A stretch of 64,000 bases of DNA from Hyphomonadaceae bacterium UKL13-1 (lineage in GTDB: Bacteria > Pseudomonadota > Alphaproteobacteria > Caulobacterales > Aquidulcibacteraceae). The stretch is taken from NCBI GenBank assembly GCA_001602435.1, contig CP012156.1:1880001-1944000 (forward strand). The letters are read 5' to 3'. A program made the position numbers and the translations under genes. This document shows positions 56,358 through 64,000 of this stretch, piece after piece. Each line of letters starts with the position of its first letter. Within the stretch, counting starts at the first letter, position 1. A model generated the notes under the pieces. That model saw only the letters and a program-made list of their open reading frames with translations, did no database searches and had not been told where the DNA came from.

Positions 56358-56394
56358 CGGGCACCTCCATTACAGAGGTGCCCGCCTTTGTTTT
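56358..56394. terminator. Bidirectional terminator between TonB receptor and rplL
   Basis: CGGGCACCTC / GAGGTGCCCG, a perfect 10-bp stem with a 7-nt loop. Plus strand: followed by CCTTTGTTTT. Minus strand: followed by TTTTGATTCT, ending the rplJ-rplL transcript 28 nt past the rplL stop. This means rpoB is not simply co-transcribed with rplL. Confidence 0.9.
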
Positions 56395-56411
56395 CAGCTT
56401 GCGCTGAAAGC

Positions 56412-56789
56412 TTACTTCAATTCGACCTTAGCGCCAGCTGCTTCGAGCTGAGCTTTGATCTTGTTGGCTTCGTCCTTGGACACGCCTTCTTTGACTGGCT
56501 TAGGAGCTGCTTCAACCAGGTCCTTGGCTTCTTTCAGGCCCAGACCGGTGATGCCGCGAACTTCCTTGATCACTTCGATCTTCTTGTCGCCGAACGACGC
56601 GAGAACGACGGTGAATTCGGTTTGCTCTTCAGCAGCTTCAACTGGAGCAGCAGCGCCGCCAACAGCAGCAACAGCCACAGGAGCAGCAGCAGTTACGCCC
56701 CACTTTTCTTCCAGAAGCTTTGCAAGGTCTGCAGCTTCCAAAACGGTCAATGCGGACAGGTCTTCGACCAACTTTTCGAGTTTAGACAT
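56412..56789 (-). CDS. rplL: 50S ribosomal protein L7/L12
   Basis: The 125-residue protein has the dimerising N-terminal helix pair ([20 protein letters not shown]), an Ala-rich hinge (about 38-55) and a C-terminal domain [21 protein letters not shown] ... [13 protein letters not shown]7/L12 forms the ribosomal stalk with L10 and stimulates elongation-factor GTPases. It is followed by an intrinsic terminator rather than by rpoB. Confidence 0.98.
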   Translation of the reverse strand: MSKLEKLVEDLSALTVLEAADLAKLLEEKWGVTAAAPVAVAAVGGAAAPVEAAEEQTEFTVVLASFGDKKIEVIKEVRGITGLGLKEAKDLVEAAPKPVKEGVSKDEANKIKAQLEAAGAKVELK

Positions 56790-56843
56790 TTTCGTGTTTC
56801 CTAACTTGGATAGGTTTGTAAATGGTATCGCGGACGACGGACG

Positions 56844-57359
56844 TCACGCAGCATCCTTGTCGGCATATGCCTGCAGAACGCGGGCCAGCTGGGCGGCAGG
56901 TGCTTGGACCACAGCAGCGATTTTCTGGGCAGGTGCCTGAATAACGCCAATGATCTTCGAACGCAGCTCATCCAAGGATGGCAAGGTAGCCAGCGACTTG
57001 ACGCCATTAGCGTCCAGTACTGTTGCGCCCATGAAGCCCCCAGTCAGAACGAGCTTGTCGTTCGTCTTGGCGAAGTCTGCCATCAATTTCGGTGCGACCG
57101 TTGGGTCTTCCGAAAATGCAACAGCTGTCGGGCCTTTCAGAAGCACATGGGCGCCTTCGCCCGCATGCCCTTCAAGAGCCAGCCTCGCGAGGCGGTTTTT
57201 AACCACCTTCACGCCCGCACCAACGGCCGAAGCCTTGATGCGGAGGTCCGTCAATTCCGCGACGGTCATTCCGGTGTAGTGCGCAAACACAACAACGGTA
57301 TTCTCGTTAAAGACGCTTTTCAGTGTCTCGACGACTTCGGCCTTTTCGGTCCGATCCAT
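56844..57359 (-). CDS. rplJ: 50S ribosomal protein L10
   Basis: 171 residues starting [17 protein letters not shown], with [32 protein letters not shown] and [11 protein letters not shown], the L10 core; the C-terminal helix binds L7/L12 dimers. The start at 57359 follows GAGGAGA with 6 nt spacing. A perfect 10-bp hairpin sits immediately upstream of that ribosome-binding site in the mRNA. A 54-bp gap separates it from rplL. Confidence 0.98.
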   Translation of the reverse strand: MDRTEKAEVVETLKSVFNENTVVVFAHYTGMTVAELTDLRIKASAVGAGVKVVKNRLARLALEGHAGEGAHVLLKGPTAVAFSEDPTVAPKLMADFAKTNDKLVLTGGFMGATVLDANGVKSLATLPSLDELRSKIIGVIQAPAQKIAAVVQAPAAQLARVLQAYADKDAA

Positions 57360-57674
57360 CGCGGTCTCCTCAGGTTTGATAGATAGGACCATCCTATCTA
57401 TCGGTGACTGCCACCTCCCAAAGAAAGGGCGGCGACAGGCCTGCCCGGGGACGAAGGACCTCTGATCCGTTTGTTGCCAAACCTATCATCAGTTACACTC
57501 GCTCCCGTCTAACGTGGACCAGAAAGTCTCCCTTCTGATTAAGCCATTGCTGGCGTCCATGATCTCGGACAGGTTGCTCTGCGTCGATAACAACACAACA
57601 CAGAGCATTCGCGCGGGGTTGCCCCCGTTTGAATGGGTTGGACGGGCAGACCGTTTGGCCTGCCCGTCAAAACT
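57360..57674 (-). promoter_or_regulatory. rplJ mRNA leader (likely L10/L12 autoregulation)
   Basis: This 315-bp gap between rplA and rplJ is untranslated. In many bacteria the leader before rplJ binds the L10-L12 complex and represses its own translation; that role is inferred here from position. Visible structure: a hairpin GACGGGCAG/CTGCCCGTC (57643-57670) just past the rplA stop and the perfect GATAGATAGG/CCTATCTATC hairpin at 57378-57402 next to the ribosome-binding site. A CGCGGGGTTGCCCCCG segment occurs near 57613-57630. Confidence 0.55.
57378..57402 (-). promoter_or_regulatory. Hairpin adjacent to the rplJ ribosome-binding site
   Basis: GATAGATAGG and CCTATCTATC form a perfect 10-bp inverted repeat with a 5-nt spacer, ending about 18 nt before the rplJ ATG, directly upstream of GAGGAGA. 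There is no T-run, so it is a translational or protein-binding element rather than a terminator. Confidence 0.6.
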
Positions 57675-58379
57675 TTAAGCTGGGACGTTGATCGCAGAAG
57701 CGGTGTCAACCTTGACGCCTGGACCCATGGTCGAAGACATCGACACGCGGCGGACATAGGTGCCCTTCGCGCCGGTTGGCTTGGCTTTCACGAGGGCGTC
57801 GACCAATGCGCGAGCGTTTTCAACCAGAGCCGCTTCGGTGAAGCTTGCCTTGCCGATGCCTGCATGAATGATACCGGCCTTTTCCACGCGGAACTCAACA
57901 GCGCCGCCCTTGGAATCTTCAACAGCCTTTTTGACGTCCATGGTCACCGTGCCGACCTTTGGGTTTGGCATCAGGCCGCGTGGACCCAAGACCTTACCCA
58001 AACGACCCACGAGAGCCATCATGTCTGGGGTTGCGATGACGCGATCAAAGTCCATGCGGCCACCTTGCACTTCTTCGAGCAAGTCTTCTGCACCAACGAT
58101 TTCAGCACCAGCTGCGCGGGCTTCATCTGCCTTAGGACCGCGAGCAAACACAGCCACGCGAACCGAACGGCCAGAACCGTTTGGCAAATTACACACGCCA
58201 CGGACCATTTGGTCTGCGTACTTTGGTTCAACGCCCAGATTGACAGCGATATCCACGCCTTCGTCAAACTTAGCTTTTGCGTTTGCCTTCACGATCGCGA
58301 TGGCTTCTTCCAAGGTGTAGAGCTTTTCAGCAACAACGCTTGTACGGGCGGCGGAGAGCCGTTTTCCAACTTTAGCCAT
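57675..58379 (-). CDS. rplA: 50S ribosomal protein L1
   Basis: The 234-residue protein starts [15 protein letters not shown] and contains [66 protein letters not shown] and [16 protein letters not shown], all L1 signatures. L1 forms the mobile stalk near the ribosomal E site and autoregulates its operon. Two bases separate it from rplK. Confidence 0.98.
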   Translation of the reverse strand: MAKVGKRLSAARTSVVAEKLYTLEEAIAIVKANAKAKFDEGVDIAVNLGVEPKYADQMVRGVCNLPNGSGRSVRVAVFARGPKADEARAAGAEIVGAEDLLEEVQGGRMDFDRVIATPDMMALVGRLGKVLGPRGLMPNPKVGTVTMDVKKAVEDSKGGAVEFRVEKAGIIHAGIGKASFTEAALVENARALVDALVKAKPTGAKGTYVRRVSMSSTMGPGVKVDTASAINVPA

Positions 58380-58381
58380 GA

Positions 58382-58810
58382 TTATGCCACCACTTCCAAG
58401 CCCATGGAACGTGCCGAGCCAGCGATGATTTTCGTCGCGGCGTCGAGGTCCATAGCGTTCAAGTCCTTCATCTTCTTTTCAGCGATCTCACGGCACTGGG
58501 CCATGGTCACCGAACCGGCGCGGTCACGACCTGGCTTCAACGAGCCCTTCGAGAGACCAGCCGCCTTTTTGAGATAATGCGACGCAGGTGGCGTCTTGAT
58601 CTCAAAGGTGAAGCTCTTGTCTTGGTAATAGGTAATCACGGTTGGGCAAGGGGTACCCTTTTCCATTTCCTGCGTCTTGGCGTTAAAGCCTTTGCAGAAT
58701 TCCATGATGTTCAAGCCGCGTTGACCCAACGCAGGCCCGATTGGTGGAGCAGGCTTTGCTTCGCCTGCCATCACCTCGAGCTTAATTTGCCCGAGAATCT
58801 TCTTCGCCAT
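58382..58810 (-). CDS. rplK: 50S ribosomal protein L11
   Basis: The 142-residue protein begins [20 protein letters not shown] and has [22 protein letters not shown], the thiostrepton-region signature, and the rRNA-binding C-terminal [28 protein letters not shown]. Start taken at the ATG 58810, seven codons inside the open frame. A 140-bp gap separates it from nusG. Confidence 0.98.
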   Translation of the reverse strand: MAKKILGQIKLEVMAGEAKPAPPIGPALGQRGLNIMEFCKGFNAKTQEMEKGTPCPTVITYYQDKSFTFEIKTPPASHYLKKAAGLSKGSLKPGRDRAGSVTMAQCREIAEKKMKDLNAMDLDAATKIIAGSARSMGLEVVA

Positions 58811-58950
58811 AGTCCCACTCCTAAAAGCCACCCTATTCAGGTGTGCTTGGGTTTTTCGATCAAGCCAGCACGGCTGGAAGATCGAGGGTTACGTGGTCCG
58901 GTCGCGCTGGCTAATTTGCGCGAACCTCCCACATCTCATGAACCGATGGA

Positions 58951-59490
58951 TTAGCTAAGCTTTTCCACCTGCCCATATTCAAGTTCAACCGGTGTTGACC
59001 GGCCGAAGATTGAAACTGCTACTTTGAGGCGCTGACGCGACTCATCGACTTCTTCAACATGACCTTCGAAGGAAGCAAATGGGCCATCCATGACCCGCAC
59101 CTTCTCGCCCAAGTCGAACGAAATAACTTGCTTTGGACGCTCAACACCGTCTTCGACCACACCCAAAATGCGCTGAACTTCCCGCTCAGACACAGGCGTA
59201 GGACGCTTACCAGCATCGGCACCCAAAAATCCGGTCACCTTTGGGGTGTCCTTCACCAAGTGATAGGTGGCGTCATCCAACTCCATCTTCACCAAAACAT
59301 AGCCCGGGAAGAAGCGGCGCTCGCTCACGCGTTTGCGGCCACGGACAGTCTCTGTCACTTCTTCCGAAGGCACCAGAACTTGCTCAACCTTATCGGCCAA
59401 ACCCTTCTGGGCTGCGGTCTCTTTAATCTGCTCTGCAACTTTCTTCTCGAAGTTCGAGTAAGCGTGCACGATGTACCATTTGGCGCTCAA
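58951..59490 (-). CDS. nusG: Transcription termination/antitermination protein NusG
   Basis: The 179-residue protein reads (L/M)SAKWYIVHAYSNFEKKVAEQI (NGN domain), FFPGYVLVKMELDD, PKVTGFLG and GEKVRVMDGPFASFEGHVEEVD (KOW domain). NusG binds RNA polymerase and links it to Rho or the ribosome. There is no ATG at the family start position; a TTG at 59490, one base after the secE stop, gives normal length. Longer frames would enter secE. Confidence 0.96.
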   Translation of the reverse strand: MSAKWYIVHAYSNFEKKVAEQIKETAAQKGLADKVEQVLVPSEEVTETVRGRKRVSERRFFPGYVLVKMELDDATYHLVKDTPKVTGFLGADAGKRPTPVSEREVQRILGVVEDGVERPKQVISFDLGEKVRVMDGPFASFEGHVEEVDESRQRLKVAVSIFGRSTPVELEYGQVEKLS

Positions 59491-59491
59491 C

Positions 59492-59740
59492 CTATTGTCC
59501 CCCGCCAATACCGAGTATGAAACCGACTGCGCTGCGCAACAGCAAGTCAACTAAGAAAAAGAAGATCGCGGCAACCACGACCATCAGGAAAACGAAAACA
59601 GTCGAAACCAGGGTCTCATTGCGCGACGCCCAGGAAATCTTGCGGATTTCCGAACGCACGTCCTTAAAGTACTGGACTATGCCAGACTTCTTGACCGCAG
59701 GCTTTGGAGCCGGTGTGGGCGTGGTTGGTGCTTGTGCCAT
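59492..59740 (-). CDS. secE: Preprotein translocase subunit SecE
   Basis: An 82-residue protein with a Pro/Ala-rich N-terminus, then GIVQYFKDVRSEIRKISWASRNETL, the SecE amphipathic helix, and one transmembrane helix (about 45-70). SecE clamps the SecY channel. It follows tRNA-Trp and is separated from nusG by a single base. Confidence 0.96.
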   Translation of the reverse strand: MAQAPTTPTPAPKPAVKKSGIVQYFKDVRSEIRKISWASRNETLVSTVFVFLMVVVAAIFFFLVDLLLRSAVGFILGIGGGQ

Positions 59741-59855
59741 GATTTTCTAGGTGGTGCGGGCACCCCGAAAGCGCCAGCCCCAATCGTTCCTGTTTTGCAT
59801 TCCGTTGAGCGACTTCTTCAGTGAAGCCACCCTATTCCAATTACCGTCCCGCGCC

Positions 59856-59931
59856 TGGCAGGGGCTGAGGGACTCGAACCCACGACCCTCGGTTTTGGAG
59901 ACCGATGCTCTACCAGCTGAGCTAAACCCCT
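59856..59931 (-). tRNA. tRNA-Trp (anticodon CCA)
   Basis: Read on the minus strand, the 76-nt gene has acceptor arms AGGGGTT/AGCCCCT, D arm TAGCTCAGCTGGTAGAGCA, anticodon stem TCGGT/ACCGA around loop CTCCAAA (anticodon CCA), T arm with GGTTCGAGTCC, discriminator G and an encoded CCA end. It lies just upstream of secE, the widespread tRNA-Trp-secE-nusG order. Confidence 0.97.
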
Positions 59932-60306
59932 AAAGCGCGCCGCGCCCGAAGGCATTAGACCTTGGGCGCGGACCGCCGCATATGCCCGAACACCCCCTCT
60001 GACGCAAGAGGGGCAGGTGAAACAAGTCGCATCAAATGATGTGATCTGTGCAGTGAATACAAGCCCCTTGCGAAGTTGACATTCCCCGCAGCAAAACTGT
60101 CGCCAAATTGTTGCAACAACGCAACACAAGCGAAATAGAGTCGCCCAGAACGTGAATTTCACCATGTACAAGGTAGATTCATCCGTAGTCGCACGTTAGC
60201 CCACTCGTCCATCAGCAATCCGGCGCTTCAGATTCCTCCTCGACCAATCCGGTCTTACTGGAGCGAAACAACGGATTGAGATTTCGACAATCAGGATGGA
60301 CCTCAC
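59932..60306. other. Intergenic region upstream of tRNA-Trp and the TonB receptor
   Basis: 375 bp without a gene, between divergent transcription units. It must contain promoters for tRNA-Trp-secE-nusG (minus) and for the receptor gene (plus). A GC-rich hairpin lies at 59940-59971. A TTGACA word is present on the plus strand at 60076-60081 but no matching -10 is convincing. Confidence 0.55.
59940..59971. repeat. GC-rich inverted repeat 9 bp before tRNA-Trp
   Basis: CCGCGCCCGAAGG (59940-59952) pairs with CCTTGGGCGCGG (59960-59971), a 12-bp stem with one bulged base and a 7-nt loop. There is no T-run on either strand. It would be at the 5' end of the tRNA-Trp precursor and could guide processing, or reflect the discriminating stem of an older terminator. 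Confidence 0.5.
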
Positions 60307-62517
60307 ATGATTTCTAAACGTCACCTTGCAATGGCCTCGGTTAGCGCCGTCGCTTTCAGCACCCTTGCATTCGCACCAGGTTTTGCGGCTGCCCAAACCG
60401 CAGCAGCGGCGGAAGAGCCAACCGGCATTGAGACCGTGATCGTTACGGCTCGTAAGCGCGAAGAAAGCAGCCAAGATGTGCCTGCCTCGCTGACCACGGT
60501 GCGCGGTGATGCATTGACGACCCTGACCTCGGGCGGCGCTGACATGAACGCCTTCTCCGGTCGCGTGCCATCGCTGGTTGTTGAAAGCTCGTTCGGCCGC
60601 ACCTTCCCGCGCTTTTATCTGCGCGGCCTGGGGAATTCCGACTTCGATCTGAACGCTTCCCAGCCTGTTTCCCTGATCTATGACGAAGTGGTCTTCGAAA
60701 ACCCAGTTCTCAAAGGCTTTCCCGTATTTGACGTAGAGCGCATCGAAGTGCTGCGCGGGCCACAAGGCACTTTGTTCGGCCGCAACACGCCAGCAGGGAT
60801 CGTGAAATTCGACAGCGTAAAACCAAATGGCAAATCTGGCGGTTATTTGAAGGGCGGCTTCCGCTCGTTCGGCGGCCGTGATGCTGAAGGTGCTTTAGGT
60901 GGCGCATTGAGCGACACGGTATCCTTCCGCGTCTCAGCCTTGCTGACCGGCCAAGACGACTGGATCACGAACACCGGACCTTTGGCTGAAAAGAATCTTG
61001 GCGGCTTTGATGACCGTGCGATCCGCGGCCAATTGCGCATCCAACCCAGCGATCAACTCGACATCTTGTTGAACGCACACGCTCGCAAGCTCGAAGGTAC
61101 GTCGCAAATCTTCCGCGCCAACGTCATCACCAAGGGCAAGCGCGGCTTGAACAGCAATTTCGTTGCCGATCGCGTTAGCTATGACCAAGGTGAAGGCAAC
61201 AACCAAGAGCTTGAGTCCAAGGGCCTCACTGCCCGCATCGCTTATGACTTCGGCAACGTCACCCTGACCTCGGTCACTGGCTATGAGACCCTGACCTTCT
61301 ATGGCCGTGGCGATATTGACGGTGGCGTAGCCGGCGTTGGCCCAGGCTTCATCCCCTTCAGCTCCGATACGGCTGACGGCGTTGACGATCACAAGCAAGT
61401 CACACAGGAATTGCGTCTGTCCAGCAATGGCGACGGTGCGCTTAGCTGGCAAGTTGGGGCCTATGTGTTCCAAGAAGAGCTGTCGATCTTCTCGCTCGGC
61501 TTCTTCTCGCCAACCGGCATCTTCACCGATGCGCGTCAAACCCAAGACACCGATTCTTGGGCTTTGTTCGGCTCCTTGACCTATAAGCCAAGCGACCGTT
61601 TGGCTCTGACGGCTGGCCTACGCTATTCCGACGACAGCAAAGACTTGGTTGCCCGCGGCGGCATCGCCAATATTGCTCCAGTCCGCAAGAGCGTTTCGGA
61701 TGAAGCTGTGTCCTGGGACTTGTCGGCAACCTATGAAGCCACCGAGTCAGTCAATGTGTATGCTCGCGCTGCACGCGGCTATCGCGCGCCTTCGATCCAA
61801 GGCCGCATCTTGTTCGGTACCGCCGTCACCACGGCGAAGTCTGAATTTGTGACCTCATTTGAAGCCGGTGTGAAAGCCTTTGCGATGGATCGCAAGATCC
61901 GGGCAGACTTCAACGTTTTCGCCATGAACATTGAAGACCAGCAATTCACCGCCATTGGTGGCGCTGGCAACTTCAACCAATTGCTGAACGCCAAAGAAGG
62001 CAAGGCTTCGGGTTTCGAAGCTGAACTTCAGTGGTTGCCAACGCAAAACTTGTCGTTTGCCGGTTCGCTGTCGTACAACAAGACCGAAATCAACGACCCT
62101 GCCCTGACCGTTGGCGCGTGCGGTGCGCCCTGCACCCTGCAAAACCCTCTGGTCGGCGGCAATGCCAAGATCGATGGCAACCCCTTCCCGAACGCGCCAG
62201 AGTGGATTGCCAATGTTTCGGCAAAATATTCCAAGCCATTCGGCAACGGCCATGAGTTCTTCGCTCTGACCGATTGGGCCTATAAGGGTGAGACCTATTT
62301 CACCCTTTATAAGTCGATCGAATTCTCCGAAGATGGCTATTGGGAAGGTGGTCTGCGCACCGGTGTCACCTTGTTCGACAACAAGTATGAGATCGCTGCT
62401 TATGGCCGCAACATCACCAATGAAGAGCGTTTGGTCGGCGGTATCGACTTCAACAATCTGACCGGCTTCACCAATGCGCCACGCATCTGGGGCGTTGAAG
62501 CGAAAGTCAATTTCTAA
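60307..62517 (+). CDS. TonB-dependent receptor
   Basis: A 736-residue outer membrane receptor: signal peptide cleaved about residue 29 (GFAAA), TonB box IETVIVTARKREE, plug domain with FYLRGLGNSD, VSLIYDEVV, VERIEVLRGPQGTLFGRNTPAGIV and SVKPNG, and a barrel that ends GVEAKVNF with the expected terminal Phe. The loop GACGAPCTLQNP contains a Cys pair likely to be disulfide-bonded outside the cell. Substrate unknown; no neighbouring transporter. It is related in plan to the receptor at 53926 but not a recent duplicate. A strong terminator follows. Confidence 0.95.
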   Translation: MISKRHLAMASVSAVAFSTLAFAPGFAAAQTAAAAEEPTGIETVIVTARKREESSQDVPASLTTVRGDALTTLTSGGADMNAFSGRVPSLVVESSFGRTFPRFYLRGLGNSDFDLNASQPVSLIYDEVVFENPVLKGFPVFDVERIEVLRGPQGTLFGRNTPAGIVKFDSVKPNGKSGGYLKGGFRSFGGRDAEGALGGALSDTVSFRVSALLTGQDDWITNTGPLAEKNLGGFDDRAIRGQLRIQPSDQLDILLNAHARKLEGTSQIFRANVITKGKRGLNSNFVADRVSYDQGEGNNQELESKGLTARIAYDFGNVTLTSVTGYETLTFYGRGDIDGGVAGVGPGFIPFSSDTADGVDDHKQVTQELRLSSNGDGALSWQVGAYVFQEELSIFSLGFFSPTGIFTDARQTQDTDSWALFGSLTYKPSDRLALTAGLRYSDDSKDLVARGGIANIAPVRKSVSDEAVSWDLSATYEATESVNVYARAARGYRAPSIQGRILFGTAVTTAKSEFVTSFEAGVKAFAMDRKIRADFNVFAMNIEDQQFTAIGGAGNFNQLLNAKEGKASGFEAELQWLPTQNLSFAGSLSYNKTEINDPALTVGACGAPCTLQNPLVGGNAKIDGNPFPNAPEWIANVSAKYSKPFGNGHEFFALTDWAYKGETYFTLYKSIEFSEDGYWEGGLRTGVTLFDNKYEIAAYGRNITNEERLVGGIDFNNLTGFTNAPRIWGVEAKVNF

Positions 62518-62549
62518 GCTTTAGATAGGTTTGATCTAAGCAAAAATGG

Positions 62550-62583
62550 CGGGCCTGACAGATCACTGTCGGGCCCGTTTTTT
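62550..62583 (+). terminator. Intrinsic terminator of the TonB receptor gene
   Basis: CGGGCCTGACAG / CTGTCGGGCCCG, a 12-bp stem with one G-T pair and a 4-nt loop, followed by six Ts. It lies 32 nt after the stop. Confidence 0.92.
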
Positions 62584-62646
62584 GTACAGTGCGATAGAGG
62601 CGACTCGTGGGTCATCCTCCGCTATAGTGTGTTCCTGCATGGGGGG

Positions 62647-63390
62647 ATGCGCGTGATCGCTTTATTCGGCGATATTCATTCAAATATCCAAGCGCTTGAA
62701 GCGTGCTTGGAGGATGCCGAGGCGCATGGCGTCACCCGCTACGTGTTTTTGGGCGACTTTGTTGGCTATGGCGGCGACCCCGGAAAAGTCCTGGCCAAGA
62801 TCGAAGCTATGGTCGCTGACGGTGCCGTTGCGGTCAAAGGCAATCATGATGATATGGCCAGCGACTTTGATCGCGAGATGAATGAGACGGCCGCGAGTGC
62901 CGCCAATTGGACGCGCAATCAATTGTCACGAGAGCAGCAAGGGTTTCTTGATAGCCTTCCCATGGTGGTTGAGGACGAAGACCGCCTTTATGTCCACGCA
63001 GATGCTTCAGCGCCTGAAAAATGGCGCTATGTGACCGATTGTGCCAGTGCGCAGCTGTCGCTGGAAGGCACCCAAAGCCGCATCGTCGTTTGCGGGCATG
63101 TGCATCAGCCCGCGATTTATGGCTTGGCCAGTGATGGGTCGATCTCGCGCTTCGTTCCCGCAGAGGAAGCCAAAGTCCCCCTTCTCAGTTCGCGACGCTG
63201 GCATGTGGTTTTGCCCAGTGTTGGCCAGCCACGTGATGGCAATCCGCTCGCTGGCTATGGCCTCTATGACCCTGTTACACGTCAACTTGAGTTTCGCCGG
63301 TTGCCGTATGACATCGATGGGGCTGCCGCTTCTATTCGTGCAGCAGGCCTGCCTGGCAGGTTAGCTGACCGCCTGCATGTTGGGCGCTAA
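62647..63390 (+). CDS. Metallophosphoesterase (calcineurin-like)
   Basis: A 247-residue protein with the dimetal phosphoesterase motifs in order: FGDIHSN, GDFVGYGGDP, GNHDD, YVHADA and CGHVH. Members dephosphorylate proteins or nucleotides. Start at ATG 62647, directly after GGGGGG; an in-frame GTG at 62629 is an alternative. It ends 3 nt before a Ser/Thr kinase gene, so it may dephosphorylate targets of that kinase; this is inference from linkage. Confidence 0.9.
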   Translation: MRVIALFGDIHSNIQALEACLEDAEAHGVTRYVFLGDFVGYGGDPGKVLAKIEAMVADGAVAVKGNHDDMASDFDREMNETAASAANWTRNQLSREQQGFLDSLPMVVEDEDRLYVHADASAPEKWRYVTDCASAQLSLEGTQSRIVVCGHVHQPAIYGLASDGSISRFVPAEEAKVPLLSSRRWHVVLPSVGQPRDGNPLAGYGLYDPVTRQLEFRRLPYDIDGAAASIRAAGLPGRLADRLHVGR

Positions 63391-63393
63391 GCC

Positions 63394-64000
63394 ATGGGCG
63401 CGTCACACATGATCGAAACCGGCATGGTGATTGACGACTTTACCATTGGCGAGATTGTGCATCGCGGCGGCATGGCAGTGCTGTGGCGCTGCACCCACCC
63501 TGAAATCCCCTTCCCGCTCTTGATGAAAGTGCCGCGCCTCGCCGATGGCGAAGACCCTGCGGCGATCGTTAGCTTTGAGATGGAGCAGATGATCCTGCCA
63601 CGCCTGTCTGGCCAGCATGTGCCCAAGACCTTTGGTGTCGGCGATTTCTCAAAACAGCCCTATATCGTCGTGGAAGAAATTGCTGGCGAGACCTTGCTGC
63701 CAAAGCTGAAGGAATTGCCGCTGCCTGCTGAGGAAGTCGCCCGCATTGGCATTGCTTTGGCCACCGCGCTCGATTCCCTACACCGCCAAAACGTTATCCA
63801 CCTCGACCTCAAACCCTCTAACATCTTGTTCAGGGCCAGTGGTGAAGCGGTCCTGATTGATTATGGTCTGTCGCACCATACCGATTTACCCGACCTAATG
63901 GCTGAGCAATTCCGCCTGCCCTATGGCACCGCGCCCTATATGGCCCCCGAACAAGTGTTGGGCGTCCGCAATTATCGCCGGTCTGACGTGTTTGCGTTGG
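63394..64000 (+). CDS. Serine/threonine protein kinase (5' part, runs off right edge)
   Basis: The first 202 codons are seen. Hanks-type kinase features: a short N-lobe with MKVPR (ATP-contacting Lys), IVVEEIAGETL at the hinge, HRQNVIHLDLKPSNIL (catalytic loop with HLDLKPSN), IDYGLSHH (DYG in place of DFG) and GTAPYMAPEQ (activation segment). The glycine-rich loop is weak (GEIVHRGGMAVL). The 3' end, which would show sensor or membrane domains, is outside the window. Start ATG at 63394 lies 3 nt after the phosphoesterase stop. Confidence 0.9.
   Translation, partial: MGASHMIETGMVIDDFTIGEIVHRGGMAVLWRCTHPEIPFPLLMKVPRLADGEDPAAIVSFEMEQMILPRLSGQHVPKTFGVGDFSKQPYIVVEEIAGETLLPKLKELPLPAEEVARIGIALATALDSLHRQNVIHLDLKPSNILFRASGEAVLIDYGLSHHTDLPDLMAEQFRLPYGTAPYMAPEQVLGVRNYRRSDVFAL

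Noticed and set aside
53926-62517. The two TonB receptors as a recent gene duplication
   Set aside because: They share only family motifs (VVTA/IVTA TonB box, KGPQGTLFGRNT-type plug motif); length, signal peptide and barrel sequence differ widely.

Overview
The window reads as chromosomal DNA of an alphaproteobacterium, most likely in or near the Caulobacterales / Hyphomonadaceae. Three things suggest this. The core gene orders are typically alphaproteobacterial: glyQ-glyS-ppdK, and rpsB-tsf-pyrH-frr-uppS-cdsA-dxr-rseP-bamA-ompH-lpxD-fabZ-lpxA-lpxI-lpxB, with LpxI rather than LpxH. A 434-residue protein has the receiver-receiver-degenerate GGDEF plan of the Caulobacter cell-cycle protein PopA. 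TonB-dependent receptors are large. The rank is inferred from gene content; no 16S gene is present. Almost all of the window is housekeeping or surface-related sequence. I found no integrase, transposase, CRISPR array or phage block.

Layout. 1-591: 5' part of an S1/P1 nuclease gene (minus). 796-2622: DEAD-box RNA helicase with a DbpA-type RNA-binding domain. 2623-3510: non-coding stretch with palindromic repeats. 3511-9420: ppdK, glyS, glyQ (minus). 9503-11452: Tad-domain / von Willebrand A protein with a poly-proline linker. 11762-12553: an SDR dehydrogenase. 12650-16069: a tight plus-strand operon of PopA-like protein, DsbA-family thioredoxin-fold protein, ruvX and an AEC permease. 16087-16677: fasciclin protein. 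16865-18325: xseA.

18322-33455 (minus) is one long envelope and translation cluster read from rpsB down to lpxB, with an intrinsic terminator between ompH and lpxD. 33628-43779 is mixed: a lipoprotein, mfd, VOC protein, a secreted protein, PAQR membrane protein, sdhE, SDR, SleB-like wall hydrolase, a tandem DUF1330-like protein and an alpha carbonic anhydrase.

44065-59931 (minus) holds the transcription/translation block tRNA-Trp-secE-nusG-rplK-rplA-rplJ-rplL ... rpoB-rpoC. It is unusual in being cut: between rplL and rpoB lie a plus-strand TonB receptor gene and an uncharacterised membrane protein. A second TonB receptor (60307-62517) occupies the place upstream of tRNA-Trp where tuf commonly sits. 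The right edge carries a metallophosphoesterase and, 3 nt later, the start of a Ser/Thr protein kinase, a likely phosphatase/kinase pair.

No clearly novel multi-gene system is evident. The best leads are the split rpl/rpo cluster with TonB receptors at both break points, the PopA-like c-di-GMP effector operon, the kinase/phosphatase pair that runs off the window, a TACTACAAATGTAGTA palindrome upstream of the Tad/vWA gene, and a perfect hairpin beside the rplJ ribosome-binding site. Start codons were chosen from Shine-Dalgarno spacing, overlap with the upstream stop and family alignment from memory; several differ from the longest possible reading frame.
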